Assembly (NCBI RefSeq): GCF_024436435.1
Contig: NZ_JAFMZP010000001.1
Location: forward strand, 496,001-560,000
DNA from: Desertivirga xinjiangensis
GTDB taxonomy: Bacteria; Bacteroidota; Bacteroidia; Sphingobacteriales; Sphingobacteriaceae
Direction of reading: 5' to 3'
DNA: 64,000 nucleotides
Part shown: one piece after another, positions 19,158 through 27,013 of the stretch
How positions within the stretch are numbered: the stretch's first letter is position 1
Layout of the letters: the number at the start of each line of letters is the position of its first letter
The notes under the pieces: generated by a model
Told to the model about the DNA's origin: nothing
Database searches by the model: none
What the model saw: the letters and a program-made list of their open reading frames with translations, nothing else
Program-made: the position numbers and the translations under genes

Positions 19158-19370
19158 ATGAGGAGGATAATGAAACCAAATCAACAGAAAAGGATCTACA
19201 TTTATGCTAAAGATGTAGAAAGAATTACAGGAAAAGAGCCAACGTATTGCCGGACACTTCTTGCAAGAATCCGCTTAATTTATGGAAAAAAGAAGCATCA
19301 GGGAGTAACAGTGGACGAGTATTGCGAGTACATGGGTGTTTCGAGGGAGGAGATAGAACAGTTCCTGTAA
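19158..19370 (+). CDS. Small putative DNA-binding protein (70 aa)
   Basis: A 70-residue basic protein. I-Y-A-K-D-V-E-R-I-T-G-K followed by a second helix (Y-C-R-T-L-L-A-R-I-R) and the end E-Y-C-E-Y-M-G-V-S-R-E-E-I-E-Q-F-L look like two short helix-turn-helix units. Similar small proteins recur in Bacteroidota genomes without known function. Two starts are possible: ATG 19158, or ATG 19170, which gives a more typical N-terminus but sits only 3 bases after AGGAGG. A strong terminator follows 11 bases after the stop, and part of the gene's 3' end is duplicated downstream. Confidence 0.7.
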   Translation: MRRIMKPNQQKRIYIYAKDVERITGKEPTYCRTLLARIRLIYGKKKHQGVTVDEYCEYMGVSREEIEQFL

Positions 19371-19470
19371 GGTATTAATTAAAACCGGGCTGGCGCCCGG
19401 TTTTTGAAAGCAGGAGGAGATAGAACTTTCCTGTAAGATATTTAATTGAACCGGGCTGGCGCCCGGTTTA
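19348..19470 (+). repeat. Tandem duplication of gene 3' end plus terminator (67-bp period)
   Basis: AGGAGATAGAAC occurs at 19348-19359, inside the 3' end of the 70-residue gene, and again at 19415-19426. Each copy is followed by a similar TTCCTGTAAG segment and a CCGGGCTGGCGCCCGG hairpin. The second copy is therefore a duplicated gene tail with its own terminator and no coding role. Small indels separate the copies. Confidence 0.8.
19382..19405 (+). terminator. Intrinsic terminator of the 70-aa gene
   Basis: AAACCGGGC (19382-19390) pairs with GCCCGGTTT (19395-19403) around a TGGC loop, followed by T residues to 19405. It is the first copy of a duplicated unit. Confidence 0.8.
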
Positions 19471-19476
19471 ATTAAA
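19441..19476. terminator. Second terminator copy, longer symmetric stem
   Basis: A 16-bp stem (19441-19456 with 19461-19476, one G-T pair) around a TGGC loop. A-rich and T-rich flanks are part of the stem, so it could act in both directions. It shares its core with the terminator at 19382-19405. Confidence 0.65.
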
Positions 19477-19659
19477 TATAAGTTGTCTTTCAGCATTTCA
19501 GGCCGGACGCCCGCCCGGTATATTAACCCCAATTATTGCCGTTTCTCCATGTCTTTAAGCAGACACAATTGACCACTTCTGGTTCGCGTCTGACACGTCG
19601 CTTATTTCAACCATCATACTTCCCGGATACTTGATCGTTTTTTTAAAACTCCTGTTTGG

Positions 19660-19885
19660 CAAGGGTACCGGAAGCCTTTGGGAAAGGGCTGGGAAAGGTT
19701 ATGGTCAAGTATCGGAAGCGTTTGGGAAAAGTTGCCAAATCCTTCGGAAAAACATACCCTGGCTTCGGGAAGTGTTCGGGAAGGCTTCGGAAAAAAGCGA
19801 AGCCGCTTCGGAAAGTGTTCGGAAAACGTGGTAGAAACTGGCTTGTTTTCCGCAACCCATTGCCTGTTTGGGGATATGTCTTTGG
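19660..19885. repeat. Degenerate short repeats, core TTYGGRAA
   Basis: At least eight variants of TTTGGGAA, TTCGGGAA or TTCGGAAA occur within about 160 bases, spaced irregularly, with two weaker copies up to 19885. The tract leaves three plus-strand frames and one minus-strand frame open together, as expected for low-complexity DNA poor in stop codons. I therefore do not call a gene here. Confidence 0.65.
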
Positions 19886-19929
19886 GAATAGCAGTAAAAC
19901 TGCCTGAGGCGGTATGAAGAATAGGCAGA

Positions 19930-20092
19930 AAGTTTTACAACAGCGAAAACAGCGAAAATGATTAAAAACGACGAAAACAGCGAAAACGACGGAAATGATT
20001 AAAAACGCCAAAAACAGCGAATTCAGCGAAAAACGTCAAAAACAACTAAAAGTATCAAAAGCAGCGAAAACGCCGTTTTCAGCGAAGCCTCA
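19930..20092. repeat. Degenerate short repeats, core ACAGCGAAAA
   Basis: A run of variants of AGCGAAAA and of ACGACGAAAA/ACGGAAATGA units with a period of roughly 10-12 bases. It ends about 85 bases before the DUF6266 gene. No open frame of interest crosses it. The unit differs from the TTYGGRAA repeats just upstream. Confidence 0.65.
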
Positions 20093-20177
20093 TTTTTATC
20101 CACTCTATGTTTGTTGGCGGAAGCAAGTTACGTAACGCGTCCTTAACAGAATGTTTAAATTTTAAATTTTTAAAAAA

Positions 20178-20813
20178 ATGGGAATTATTAAAAAAGGAGC
20201 CAACGGCGGATTTTCCGGCAAAGCTGGCTCAATCATCGGAAGTAGTTGGAAAGACATCGACTACATCAAGGGTTTGCCTAAAAAGAGCAACAAACCGGCA
20301 ACCCAATCGCAACTAGAGCAGCAAGCCCGCTTTGCTTTAGCGGTTACTACCCTGCAACCCATCACTTCCTTGCTGAATGTAGGTTTTAAGGGACAAAAGA
20401 CGGGTAAAGCAACGGGTTACAACATGGCCTTACAGCATTTTCTGAGCAATGCGATCAAAGGCACTTACCCCGCTTATACAGTTGATTTTAGTAAGATGCT
20501 GATCAGCAAGGGAAATCTAATGAAATCGCCAAGTGCTGCCGTGGCTGCCGATGCTGGTGATTTGAAGATCTCCTGGTCGCCCTTAACCACGCTGTACGGT
20601 GCTTTTGCTGACGATGAGGCAACAGGGCTAATCTATAATCCGGCAAAGAACATCTATTTACCTGTCGGGGGTGCAACCAGGGCTGAGGCTGAATTGCTGG
20701 TAACTCTTCCTGCCGACTTTGACGGAGACACCTTGCATGTGTTTCTCTTCTTCACCAACCGGGATGGTTCAAAGCGTTCAGAGAGTGTTTATGCAGGTCA
20801 GATAGTGATCTGA
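20178..20813 (+). CDS. DUF6266 family protein
   Basis: A 211-residue protein that starts M-G-I-I-K-K-G-A-N-G-G-F-S-G-K-A-G and continues with G-S-S-W-K and a Q-L-E-Q-Q-A-R-F-A-L-A stretch, the pattern of the DUF6266 family found in Bacteroidota. The family's function is unknown to me. It has no signal peptide or membrane helix, and the C-terminal half looks like beta strands (T-L-H-V-F-L-F-F-T-N-R-D-G). It stands alone between the repeat tracts and a chimeric gene whose first residues resemble its own N-terminus. Confidence 0.8.
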   Translation: MGIIKKGANGGFSGKAGSIIGSSWKDIDYIKGLPKKSNKPATQSQLEQQARFALAVTTLQPITSLLNVGFKGQKTGKATGYNMALQHFLSNAIKGTYPAYTVDFSKMLISKGNLMKSPSAAVAADAGDLKISWSPLTTLYGAFADDEATGLIYNPAKNIYLPVGGATRAEAELLVTLPADFDGDTLHVFLFFTNRDGSKRSESVYAGQIVI

Positions 20814-20917
20814 CATTTTTAGGTTGATGCAAAATCCGGGGCTTGCTTTATGCGGCTCCGGATCTAGCAGCTTAAAATAACAGGTTGTAATGTTTCATCA
20901 ATTAAGCTTTTAAAATT

Positions 20918-21634
20918 ATGGCAAAAATAGAAGATGGTTTATTATCCGGTAAGTTAGGAGGAAAGGTCTACTGCAGACATCCTAAAACGCCAAATGTAGA
21001 AGATCCTGGAAAGGAGTTTGTCTGTCGTTATTTGATGATCGGCGCTCAGGATTATAAACATGTTAGTAGATGGGCAGTCGGAGCGAGTAGAGAGAAAATT
21101 AATGGCGGGCAGGCTGTAAAGAGAATAGACGACTTTATGGTCTGGGATCAGGCGCTAAGTTCTGAACAGGTAAAAAAACTATACCTCTGTTCAAAAGGCA
21201 AAGACCCCAATCCGAGTTGTTGGGGGCAGCCTGTTACTCCACAAGCTGTCATTGCGGCAACAGAGGAAAAGGATAACCAAAATTTACAACAAATTTCAAC
21301 TGAAGAAGAAGAGGTTTCGAGCAATCGCTTTGCTCTGGAACCGGTAGATTTTTTAAAGGTATATCCCAATCCAAGTCCAACGGGAAAATTCACAGCGGAA
21401 GTATATCTTGAAAAGGATTCCTGGCTTAATCTGCTACTAACGGATTTGAAAGGTGTTGTTTTAATGAATAAACGAGAACAGCTTATAAAAGCAGGAAAAT
21501 ATACTATTGCATTAGATAACCTCAATATCGGTTGCTCTTGTAGCGGTAATGGGTCAACGTCAGGTATGTACATCCTGAAAGTCGCAACGAATACATTCAC
21601 GAAAAGCGCAAAGCTAATCAGGAATAGACATTAA
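20918..21634 (+). CDS. Chimeric protein: DUF6266-like start, LamG fragment, T9SS C-terminal domain
   Basis: A 238-residue product that seems assembled from unrelated parts. Residues 1-20 (M-A-K-I-E-D-G-L-L-S-G-K-L-G-G-K-V-Y) resemble the start of a DUF6266 protein. About 50-92 (R-I-D-D-F-M-V-W-D-Q-A-L-S-S-E-Q-V-K-K-L-Y) look like the last strands of a LamG/concanavalin-type domain. About 145-238 form a type A T9SS sorting domain (V-Y-P-N-P-S-P-T-G-K-F, ending G-M-Y-I-L-K-V). There is no signal peptide, so it cannot reach T9SS as written. It is probably a remnant of a larger secreted protein. Its last codons lie inside a 31-bp palindrome shared with the convergent gene. Confidence 0.6.
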   Translation: MAKIEDGLLSGKLGGKVYCRHPKTPNVEDPGKEFVCRYLMIGAQDYKHVSRWAVGASREKINGGQAVKRIDDFMVWDQALSSEQVKKLYLCSKGKDPNPSCWGQPVTPQAVIAATEEKDNQNLQQISTEEEEVSSNRFALEPVDFLKVYPNPSPTGKFTAEVYLEKDSWLNLLLTDLKGVVLMNKREQLIKAGKYTIALDNLNIGCSCSGNGSTSGMYILKVATNTFTKSAKLIRNRH

Positions 21635-21681
21635 ATATGTTCCGGTTTCGACCGGAGCATATTTAATGTCTATTCCTGATT
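21616..21681. terminator. 31-bp near-perfect palindrome, bidirectional terminator and shared 3' coding ends
   Basis: The left arm (21616-21646) and right arm (21651-21681) pair over 31 positions with one G-T mismatch around a TTCG loop. AAGC/GCTT (21611-21614 and 21684-21687) extends the stem after a small internal loop. The stop of the plus-strand gene (21634) and that of the minus-strand gene (21670) both lie inside. The arm is read in different frames by the two genes, ending in TAA and TAG. Confidence 0.85.
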
Positions 21682-24600
21682 TTGCTTGTATTTCGAAGGG
21701 AGCTCTCCAAACTTTTGCCTGAACATTTTGCTAAAGTAACGGCTGTCTGAGAATCCTATCATGTAACAAACTTCGGAGACCTGGAAGTTTTTCTTAAGAA
21801 GTTGCACTGCAGCTTTTAACTTATGATCTCTTACAAATTCTACCAGAGACTGGCCAGTCAAGGCTTTTATTTTCTTATAGATAACTGAGTGGCTCATTCC
21901 CATTTTGTCTGTGAGCAATTTAATCGTTACATCTTCTGCAATGTACTCATCAAGGATATTCACCAGTTGTGTAAGAAATTTTTGATCAGGGCTAGAGATA
22001 GTTATTAGTTCAGGCTCCGTGATTAACTCATTTTTGATCCGTTCATAAATTACCTGCCTGTTTTGAAGAATATTGGTGATCCGCGACTTCAAAAGAGCAG
22101 CGTTGAAGGGTTTAGTAACATACTCGTCAGCGCCACTATCATAGCCTTCGATCTTCTGATCGAGTGATGTGCGTGCGGTCAGAAGAATTACCGGTATATG
22201 GCTGGAACGCTGATCGCTCTTTAGTTTTTTTGTTAAGCTGATTCCATTCATCTCCGGCATAAGGATGTCAGAGATAATGAGGTCGGGAAGAGCAGTCACC
22301 GCGACTTCGAACCCTGAAAGACCGTTTCCAGCTTCAAGGATTTGGTAATCTTGCTGTAATATCTTTTTAAGATATTGGCGGATATCTTCGTTATCTTCAA
22401 TAAGTAGAACTGTTTGAATGTTGGTTGAAACGGAAAGTGAGGGGAGACCTGAACTATCCTCCCCAGAGATGGGGCTTTCATCAGAAAGTTCAGGTATATA
22501 AGAAAAACCCCTAATAGCAGGGAGTTTTATTAAGAACTTTGTACCCTTGGCGGGCTCGCTTTCAACTAAGATCTCTCCGTTATGAAGCTTAATAATATCC
22601 TGAGCGATGACTAGTCCAAGGCCAAAGCCTGAATCGGCATCCTGAACTTCGTTTTGATGAAAAGGTTTGAAGATATCTTGCAGGTTTTCCTTGGGGATTC
22701 CCCGTCCGTTGTCTTCTATAGTAAGATAAAGGTATTCTTCGTCTCTGTCTAACTTGATTTTTATGAAGCCACCGGTTTGAGTGAACTTGATTGAATTAGA
22801 GATTAAATTGCTTACAACCTTTCTCATTTGCTTCCTGTCGAAGTATATGTCTGCAGCTACGTCATCTGGATTAAAGGAAAGCGAAATGTCCTTCTTTTTT
22901 GCAGTGTTCTGATAAGACTGGCATATATCGCTAAGGAACTCCATGAAGTTTTCCTTTTGCAGTTCCAGCTGAAAGTTTTTTGATTCCAATTTTCTGAAGT
23001 CGAGCAGTTCGTTTACGAGCCGGAGCAAATTTTCGCCGTTCTTCCTGATGATCGAAAGGGTGTTAAGAGCCGATTTTCGGGCAATTGCACTTTCTTCCAG
23101 CTCTTGGATGTATCCAAGGATTAATGTAACCGGTGTACGTATCTCATGCGAAATATTGGTGAAGAACCGAAGCTTCAGTTCATGCAGTTCGGCGTTTTTT
23201 TCTTTGCTAAGTTTCTCCCACTCAAGGTTTTGTTTCATCTTTTCCCAGTTCACAATATTCCTGGAGAAAAGGTAAAGCAGTAGAACTAACAGGGCTAAAT
23301 AACAAAGGTAAGCCCACCAGGTTGCCCATAATGGCTTATAAATGGTGAGGTGCACACTTGCACTTTCCTTGCTCCAGTTTGAATTGCCTAGTCTGGCTTT
23401 CACATTGAACTTATAGTTTCCGGGAGGAAGGTTAGTATAGGTGGCAGTCCTGCTTGTTCCTATAGCCCGCCAGTTTTCATCGAAGTTATCCATCCGGATC
23501 AGGAATTCAGCTTTATCAGAAAAAGGGAAGCTTAGGGCTGCAAAATCGAAGGTTATGACATTTTGATCATGGTTAAGTTTCACTTCCGGGTTAAAAGCCG
23601 CACTGGTGTTTATTGCAGATGTTGGTCCAGGCGAGATTTTCTGATTGAATAGGGAAAAATCCGTTATCCGAACAGCCGGTGCATTTCCCGGCGTTTCAGT
23701 ATTCAAAGGATTAAAACAGAGGATTCCTTCCGTGCCGCCAAAGTACAGCACTCCATGATCATCCCTGAACGCTGAATTAATGTGATATTCCTTATTGAAC
23801 CGGGCTCCTAGATGATTTACGTTGCTTACGTTACCATTTGTTTGATCGACTTTGAAAATTCCATCGCTGGTACTCAGCCAGATATTTCCTGCATGATCTT
23901 CCCTGATAGCTTTGATCGTGTTATCCCGAAGGTTTTTATTGTTATAACTTCTTAGTTCGGCAGAACGGGTATTGTAGCTAAATAATCCGTTTCCCTGTGT
24001 GCCGATCCATAAAATGTTACGCTTGTCTTTATGAATGCTTAGGATGTTTTCTACCTGTTGTGCCAGACTGATCCGTTTAAATTTGTTCTTCGCAGGCTCG
24101 AAGAGGTTTAAGCCCCCGCCGAAAGTACCGATCCAAACTTTGCCTGGTTCTGCGAGCATACAGGTTATGTTATTGCTACTTATGGATTCCCGGTTCCCTG
24201 GCAGATGCTGAAAGGAAGTAACTTGCTCAGTGTGCTCATTATACCGGTTTAATCCACCTCCCCAGGTTCCGATAAGATAATCACCATCGCCAGCCTCTAT
24301 TATACCGCGAACGTCGTTATGGCTTAAGCTGCTTTTCGATCTATCTGAGCTATGTGTCAGTTTTTTCAATACAGCATCGCTCTCATCAAGAATCATCACG
24401 CCATTTTTAAACGTGCCGGCCCAGATCCTTTCTTTTGAGTCTTTAGTGATGCATTGTATATAATCATTGCGGGCTACAGTTACCTGCTTGTGCAAGGTAC
24501 CGCCGGAGATCTTGTAGTGGGTCAAACCATTTCCATCAGTTCCGATATACAGGGAGCTTTTGTCCCTGAGTATCGAAAGAACCGGATAGGGGGTTATCCC

Positions 24601-25698
24601 TGAGATATCACTTGGAAAAAAATTAACCCTGGTGTCAGATTTGTCGATCACAGAAACCCCGCGCCAGTATGTGCCGGTGTAGATGTTACCTTCTGAATCT
24701 TCAAACAATGAGTAGAGCGCGTTATTGGCAATGGAAAAGTTTAGAAACCTGTTATGGAGGTATTGGTCAATTTGATCTGTTTGACTTTTAATACGAAGCA
24801 AGCCGTCTCCGTCGGTTGCTACCCAAATGTTGCTTTCTTTGTCACGGATAACTGCAGTAAAGTTCTTTAAGCTTTTAAACCTTTGAAAGGAAGGATTCCT
24901 GAAAAAGTTCTGATATGTTTTCTCCTGAATGTTATACGTTAAAAGACCGTTATACCGGGTACAAAGAAGGAGTTGAGTATCGCTAAGCTGGGAGATAGCG
25001 GTGATATAAGGTGGGGCGCCGGTATTGCTTTCAGACTGTTTAATATGTTTGGCTTTATAAAAGATTTTTTTACCAGGAATTGCCTCTAAAAGGCCCTTGC
25101 CCCATGTTCCAACCCATAATTTCCCTTGCCAGTCTGTAAAAAAGCATTTAGCATGAACTTCTTCCTTCGTATTACTGTCATTAAAAAAATGCCATTGTGT
25201 GAATTTCTTTTTATTCCGGTCAAATTGGTTAATTCCCTTATCTGTGGCCACCCAAATGGTATTATTTCTATCCCTTACTATAGCATTAACTTTATTCGAA
25301 GAAAGGGAATGGCTTGCAGTCTGGTATCTTGAAAAGGTATCAGGCTTTAGATCATAAATACTGATGCCGTTGCCCCAGTGTCCTATCCAAAGCTGTTCTT
25401 TGTCAGCTAAAAGAGCGGAGACCTCGTTGCTTGTCATGCCACTGCTGCTCTTTTTAAATACTTTGATCTCCATCCCATCGTATCTGTTCAAGCCATCTTT
25501 TGTTCCAAACCATAGAAAGCCTTTGTTATCCTGGGCGAAACAAGTAACGGTTCCATAAGACATGCCTCGTTCCTGGTTGATGTGTCTAAAAATCAGCTGG
25601 CTGGACGTAATGGGTTGAGATTTCAGCTTTAAAGATGTAAAAGCAAATAAAACCTGCAAAAATGATAATACAAATAAAGCTTGTCTATTTCTGGCCAT
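21670..25698 (-). CDS. Hybrid two-component system regulator (sensor kinase, receiver and AraC output) of PUL 2
   Basis: A 1342-residue one-protein phosphorelay. After a signal peptide come many periplasmic Reg_prop propeller repeats (patterns such as N-I-W-V-A-T-D-G-D-G-L), a Y_Y_Y domain, and one membrane helix near residue 800. The cytoplasmic part has HisKA with His851 in S-H-E-I-R-T-P, a HATPase with D-N-G-R-G-I-P and G-F-G-L-G-L, a receiver with Asp1144 in I-S-D-I-L-M-P-E-M-N-G, and an AraC-type helix-turn-helix at the C-terminus. In this family the periplasmic part binds an oligosaccharide directly and the output activates the neighbouring PUL. Placement suggests it controls the galactan locus at 27014-37494. 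Confidence 0.95.
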   Translation of the reverse strand: MARNRQALFVLSFLQVLFAFTSLKLKSQPITSSQLIFRHINQERGMSYGTVTCFAQDNKGFLWFGTKDGLNRYDGMEIKVFKKSSSGMTSNEVSALLADKEQLWIGHWGNGISIYDLKPDTFSRYQTASHSLSSNKVNAIVRDRNNTIWVATDKGINQFDRNKKKFTQWHFFNDSNTKEEVHAKCFFTDWQGKLWVGTWGKGLLEAIPGKKIFYKAKHIKQSESNTGAPPYITAISQLSDTQLLLCTRYNGLLTYNIQEKTYQNFFRNPSFQRFKSLKNFTAVIRDKESNIWVATDGDGLLRIKSQTDQIDQYLHNRFLNFSIANNALYSLFEDSEGNIYTGTYWRGVSVIDKSDTRVNFFPSDISGITPYPVLSILRDKSSLYIGTDGNGLTHYKISGGTLHKQVTVARNDYIQCITKDSKERIWAGTFKNGVMILDESDAVLKKLTHSSDRSKSSLSHNDVRGIIEAGDGDYLIGTWGGGLNRYNEHTEQVTSFQHLPGNRESISSNNITCMLAEPGKVWIGTFGGGLNLFEPAKNKFKRISLAQQVENILSIHKDKRNILWIGTQGNGLFSYNTRSAELRSYNNKNLRDNTIKAIREDHAGNIWLSTSDGIFKVDQTNGNVSNVNHLGARFNKEYHINSAFRDDHGVLYFGGTEGILCFNPLNTETPGNAPAVRITDFSLFNQKISPGPTSAINTSAAFNPEVKLNHDQNVITFDFAALSFPFSDKAEFLIRMDNFDENWRAIGTSRTATYTNLPPGNYKFNVKARLGNSNWSKESASVHLTIYKPLWATWWAYLCYLALLVLLLYLFSRNIVNWEKMKQNLEWEKLSKEKNAELHELKLRFFTNISHEIRTPVTLILGYIQELEESAIARKSALNTLSIIRKNGENLLRLVNELLDFRKLESKNFQLELQKENFMEFLSDICQSYQNTAKKKDISLSFNPDDVAADIYFDRKQMRKVVSNLISNSIKFTQTGGFIKIKLDRDEEYLYLTIEDNGRGIPKENLQDIFKPFHQNEVQDADSGFGLGLVIAQDIIKLHNGEILVESEPAKGTKFLIKLPAIRGFSYIPELSDESPISGEDSSGLPSLSVSTNIQTVLLIEDNEDIRQYLKKILQQDYQILEAGNGLSGFEVAVTALPDLIISDILMPEMNGISLTKKLKSDQRSSHIPVILLTARTSLDQKIEGYDSGADEYVTKPFNAALLKSRITNILQNRQVIYERIKNELITEPELITISSPDQKFLTQLVNILDEYIAEDVTIKLLTDKMGMSHSVIYKKIKALTGQSLVEFVRDHKLKAAVQLLKKNFQVSEVCYMIGFSDSRYFSKMFRQKFGELPSKYKQNQE

Positions 25699-25816
25699 AA
25701 CAATAGGCTTAAGAATTCAATTCACTTATTTTAAAGGGTTCCAGATTAGTTCATCAAAAGAGCTTTTTTTGATAACTGCGAATAGTAGTCGTTTCGAGGT
25801 TGAATATACTATAATT

Positions 25817-26749
25817 TTATCTTCGAACATCTAAGGTTCCTAAATATTCGATCAGGAGTTTGGGGCGGTCTGTCTGGATCATGTTTGCTCCTGTTTTAAC
25901 CAACCAGCCATAACTTCCGTCCAAATCGTAAACTGCACGCTCATCATGATGGCCGCCATTGAAAAAAGGCCATAATGAATTCACCCAAACTCGTGCGCCC
26001 GAAGCTTTTATCTCCATGAACAGACTTTCAAGCGGAAGAGTATCCGATTTAAAGTTGAACTCGTAGGCGCATGGCTTGAGGTTTTCTCTGTAATCTTTAA
26101 TGATTTTTTCAGCCTTAGGGTCGTCCAGATCTACAATTGGCATATAATTTACTTTCCTTACGTTTTCACCAAGATCTCTTCTTACATCCTGGTATGTTTT
26201 CATCCAGCCTTTGATAATGGTTTGTTGTGTCGTTCCGGTTTGCTCTAGCAACCGGAATACCTCATGAAAATAATTGTATCCTTTATCGACATTAATGAGT
26301 ACTTTACCTTTTGCCAAAACAAGCACCTCTTTAAGAGTAGGGATCTTATGTTCGGTTACTATGCCTAATCCATCTTTCAGGCGAAGATGTTGGATTTCTT
26401 TAAACGTCTTCTGCCAAACTTTTCCCGTTCCGTCAGTCGTTCTGTCAAGTGACTCATCGTGCATAATAATAAGCTGGCCGTCTTTTGTTCGCTGCACATC
26501 TACTTCGACTATGTCTACTCCCATATCAATACAGTTTTTTACTGCTTGTAGCGAATTTTCGGGAGCATTTCTCCAATCGCCACGATGAGATATCACAAAG
26601 ACATAAGGGTGGTTGGGCCGATGGAGATAGTCGATCAGCGTTTCGAGTCGATCAGGTTCAGTGCTATCCTGAAAATTTATAGAATTTGAAAAGCTTCTAG
26701 TGCAGGAAATAATCAGGAGGAAGGAGATAACGAATGTTAGTATTTTCAT
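25817..26749 (-). CDS. Glycerophosphodiester phosphodiesterase lipoprotein
   Basis: A 310-residue lipoprotein (lipobox Cys16 in L-L-I-I-S-C). It has the GDPD signature: H-R-G-D-W with P-E-N-S, then V-D-I-V-E-V-D-V-Q and I-I-M-H-D-E-S-L-D-R-T-T-D-G. The metal-binding E-x-D and the catalytic histidines of the family are present. The reaction is hydrolysis of glycerophosphodiesters to glycerol-3-phosphate and an alcohol. It lies between the regulator and susC of the galactan PUL, facing the regulator's direction, which is unusual for a galactan locus. Release of glycerophosphate-linked residues from a glycan is possible but speculative. Confidence 0.9.
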   Translation of the reverse strand: MKILTFVISFLLIISCTRSFSNSINFQDSTEPDRLETLIDYLHRPNHPYVFVISHRGDWRNAPENSLQAVKNCIDMGVDIVEVDVQRTKDGQLIIMHDESLDRTTDGTGKVWQKTFKEIQHLRLKDGLGIVTEHKIPTLKEVLVLAKGKVLINVDKGYNYFHEVFRLLEQTGTTQQTIIKGWMKTYQDVRRDLGENVRKVNYMPIVDLDDPKAEKIIKDYRENLKPCAYEFNFKSDTLPLESLFMEIKASGARVWVNSLWPFFNGGHHDERAVYDLDGSYGWLVKTGANMIQTDRPKLLIEYLGTLDVRR

Positions 26750-27013
26750 GATGATAATTGTGCCGAATAAAAAGGTTGTGATGCTTATAGCGATTATATT
26801 CTCGCTAAAGACGGGAAATTAGCACATTTGCACGTGTACTTTTCCTTCAAACAATAGCGTTATTTTCGTTTTTTTTAGTCAGCAGCTACTCTACTTTCGA
26901 TCAGCCTTTTATTTTCTCATGAAAACGATTTTATACTCATTTTAAACAGAAATGTAACACACCGTATTTGCTGAAGCTGGGTAGTTTTGGAACATTCTGA
27001 TACAAATTGTCAG

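Noticed and set aside
19348-19476. CRISPR array from the repeated CCGGGC-TGGC-GCCCGG units
   Set aside because: Only two clear copies, the similarity extends into the gene tail rather than alternating with unique spacers, and no cas genes are present.
19631-20011. Three overlapping plus-strand frames and one minus-strand frame of 67-122 codons
   Set aside because: They run through the degenerate TTYGGRAA tract, are all open at once because the repeats lack stop codons, and read as low-complexity Gly/Lys/Arg-rich or Phe/Pro-rich sequence with no family features.
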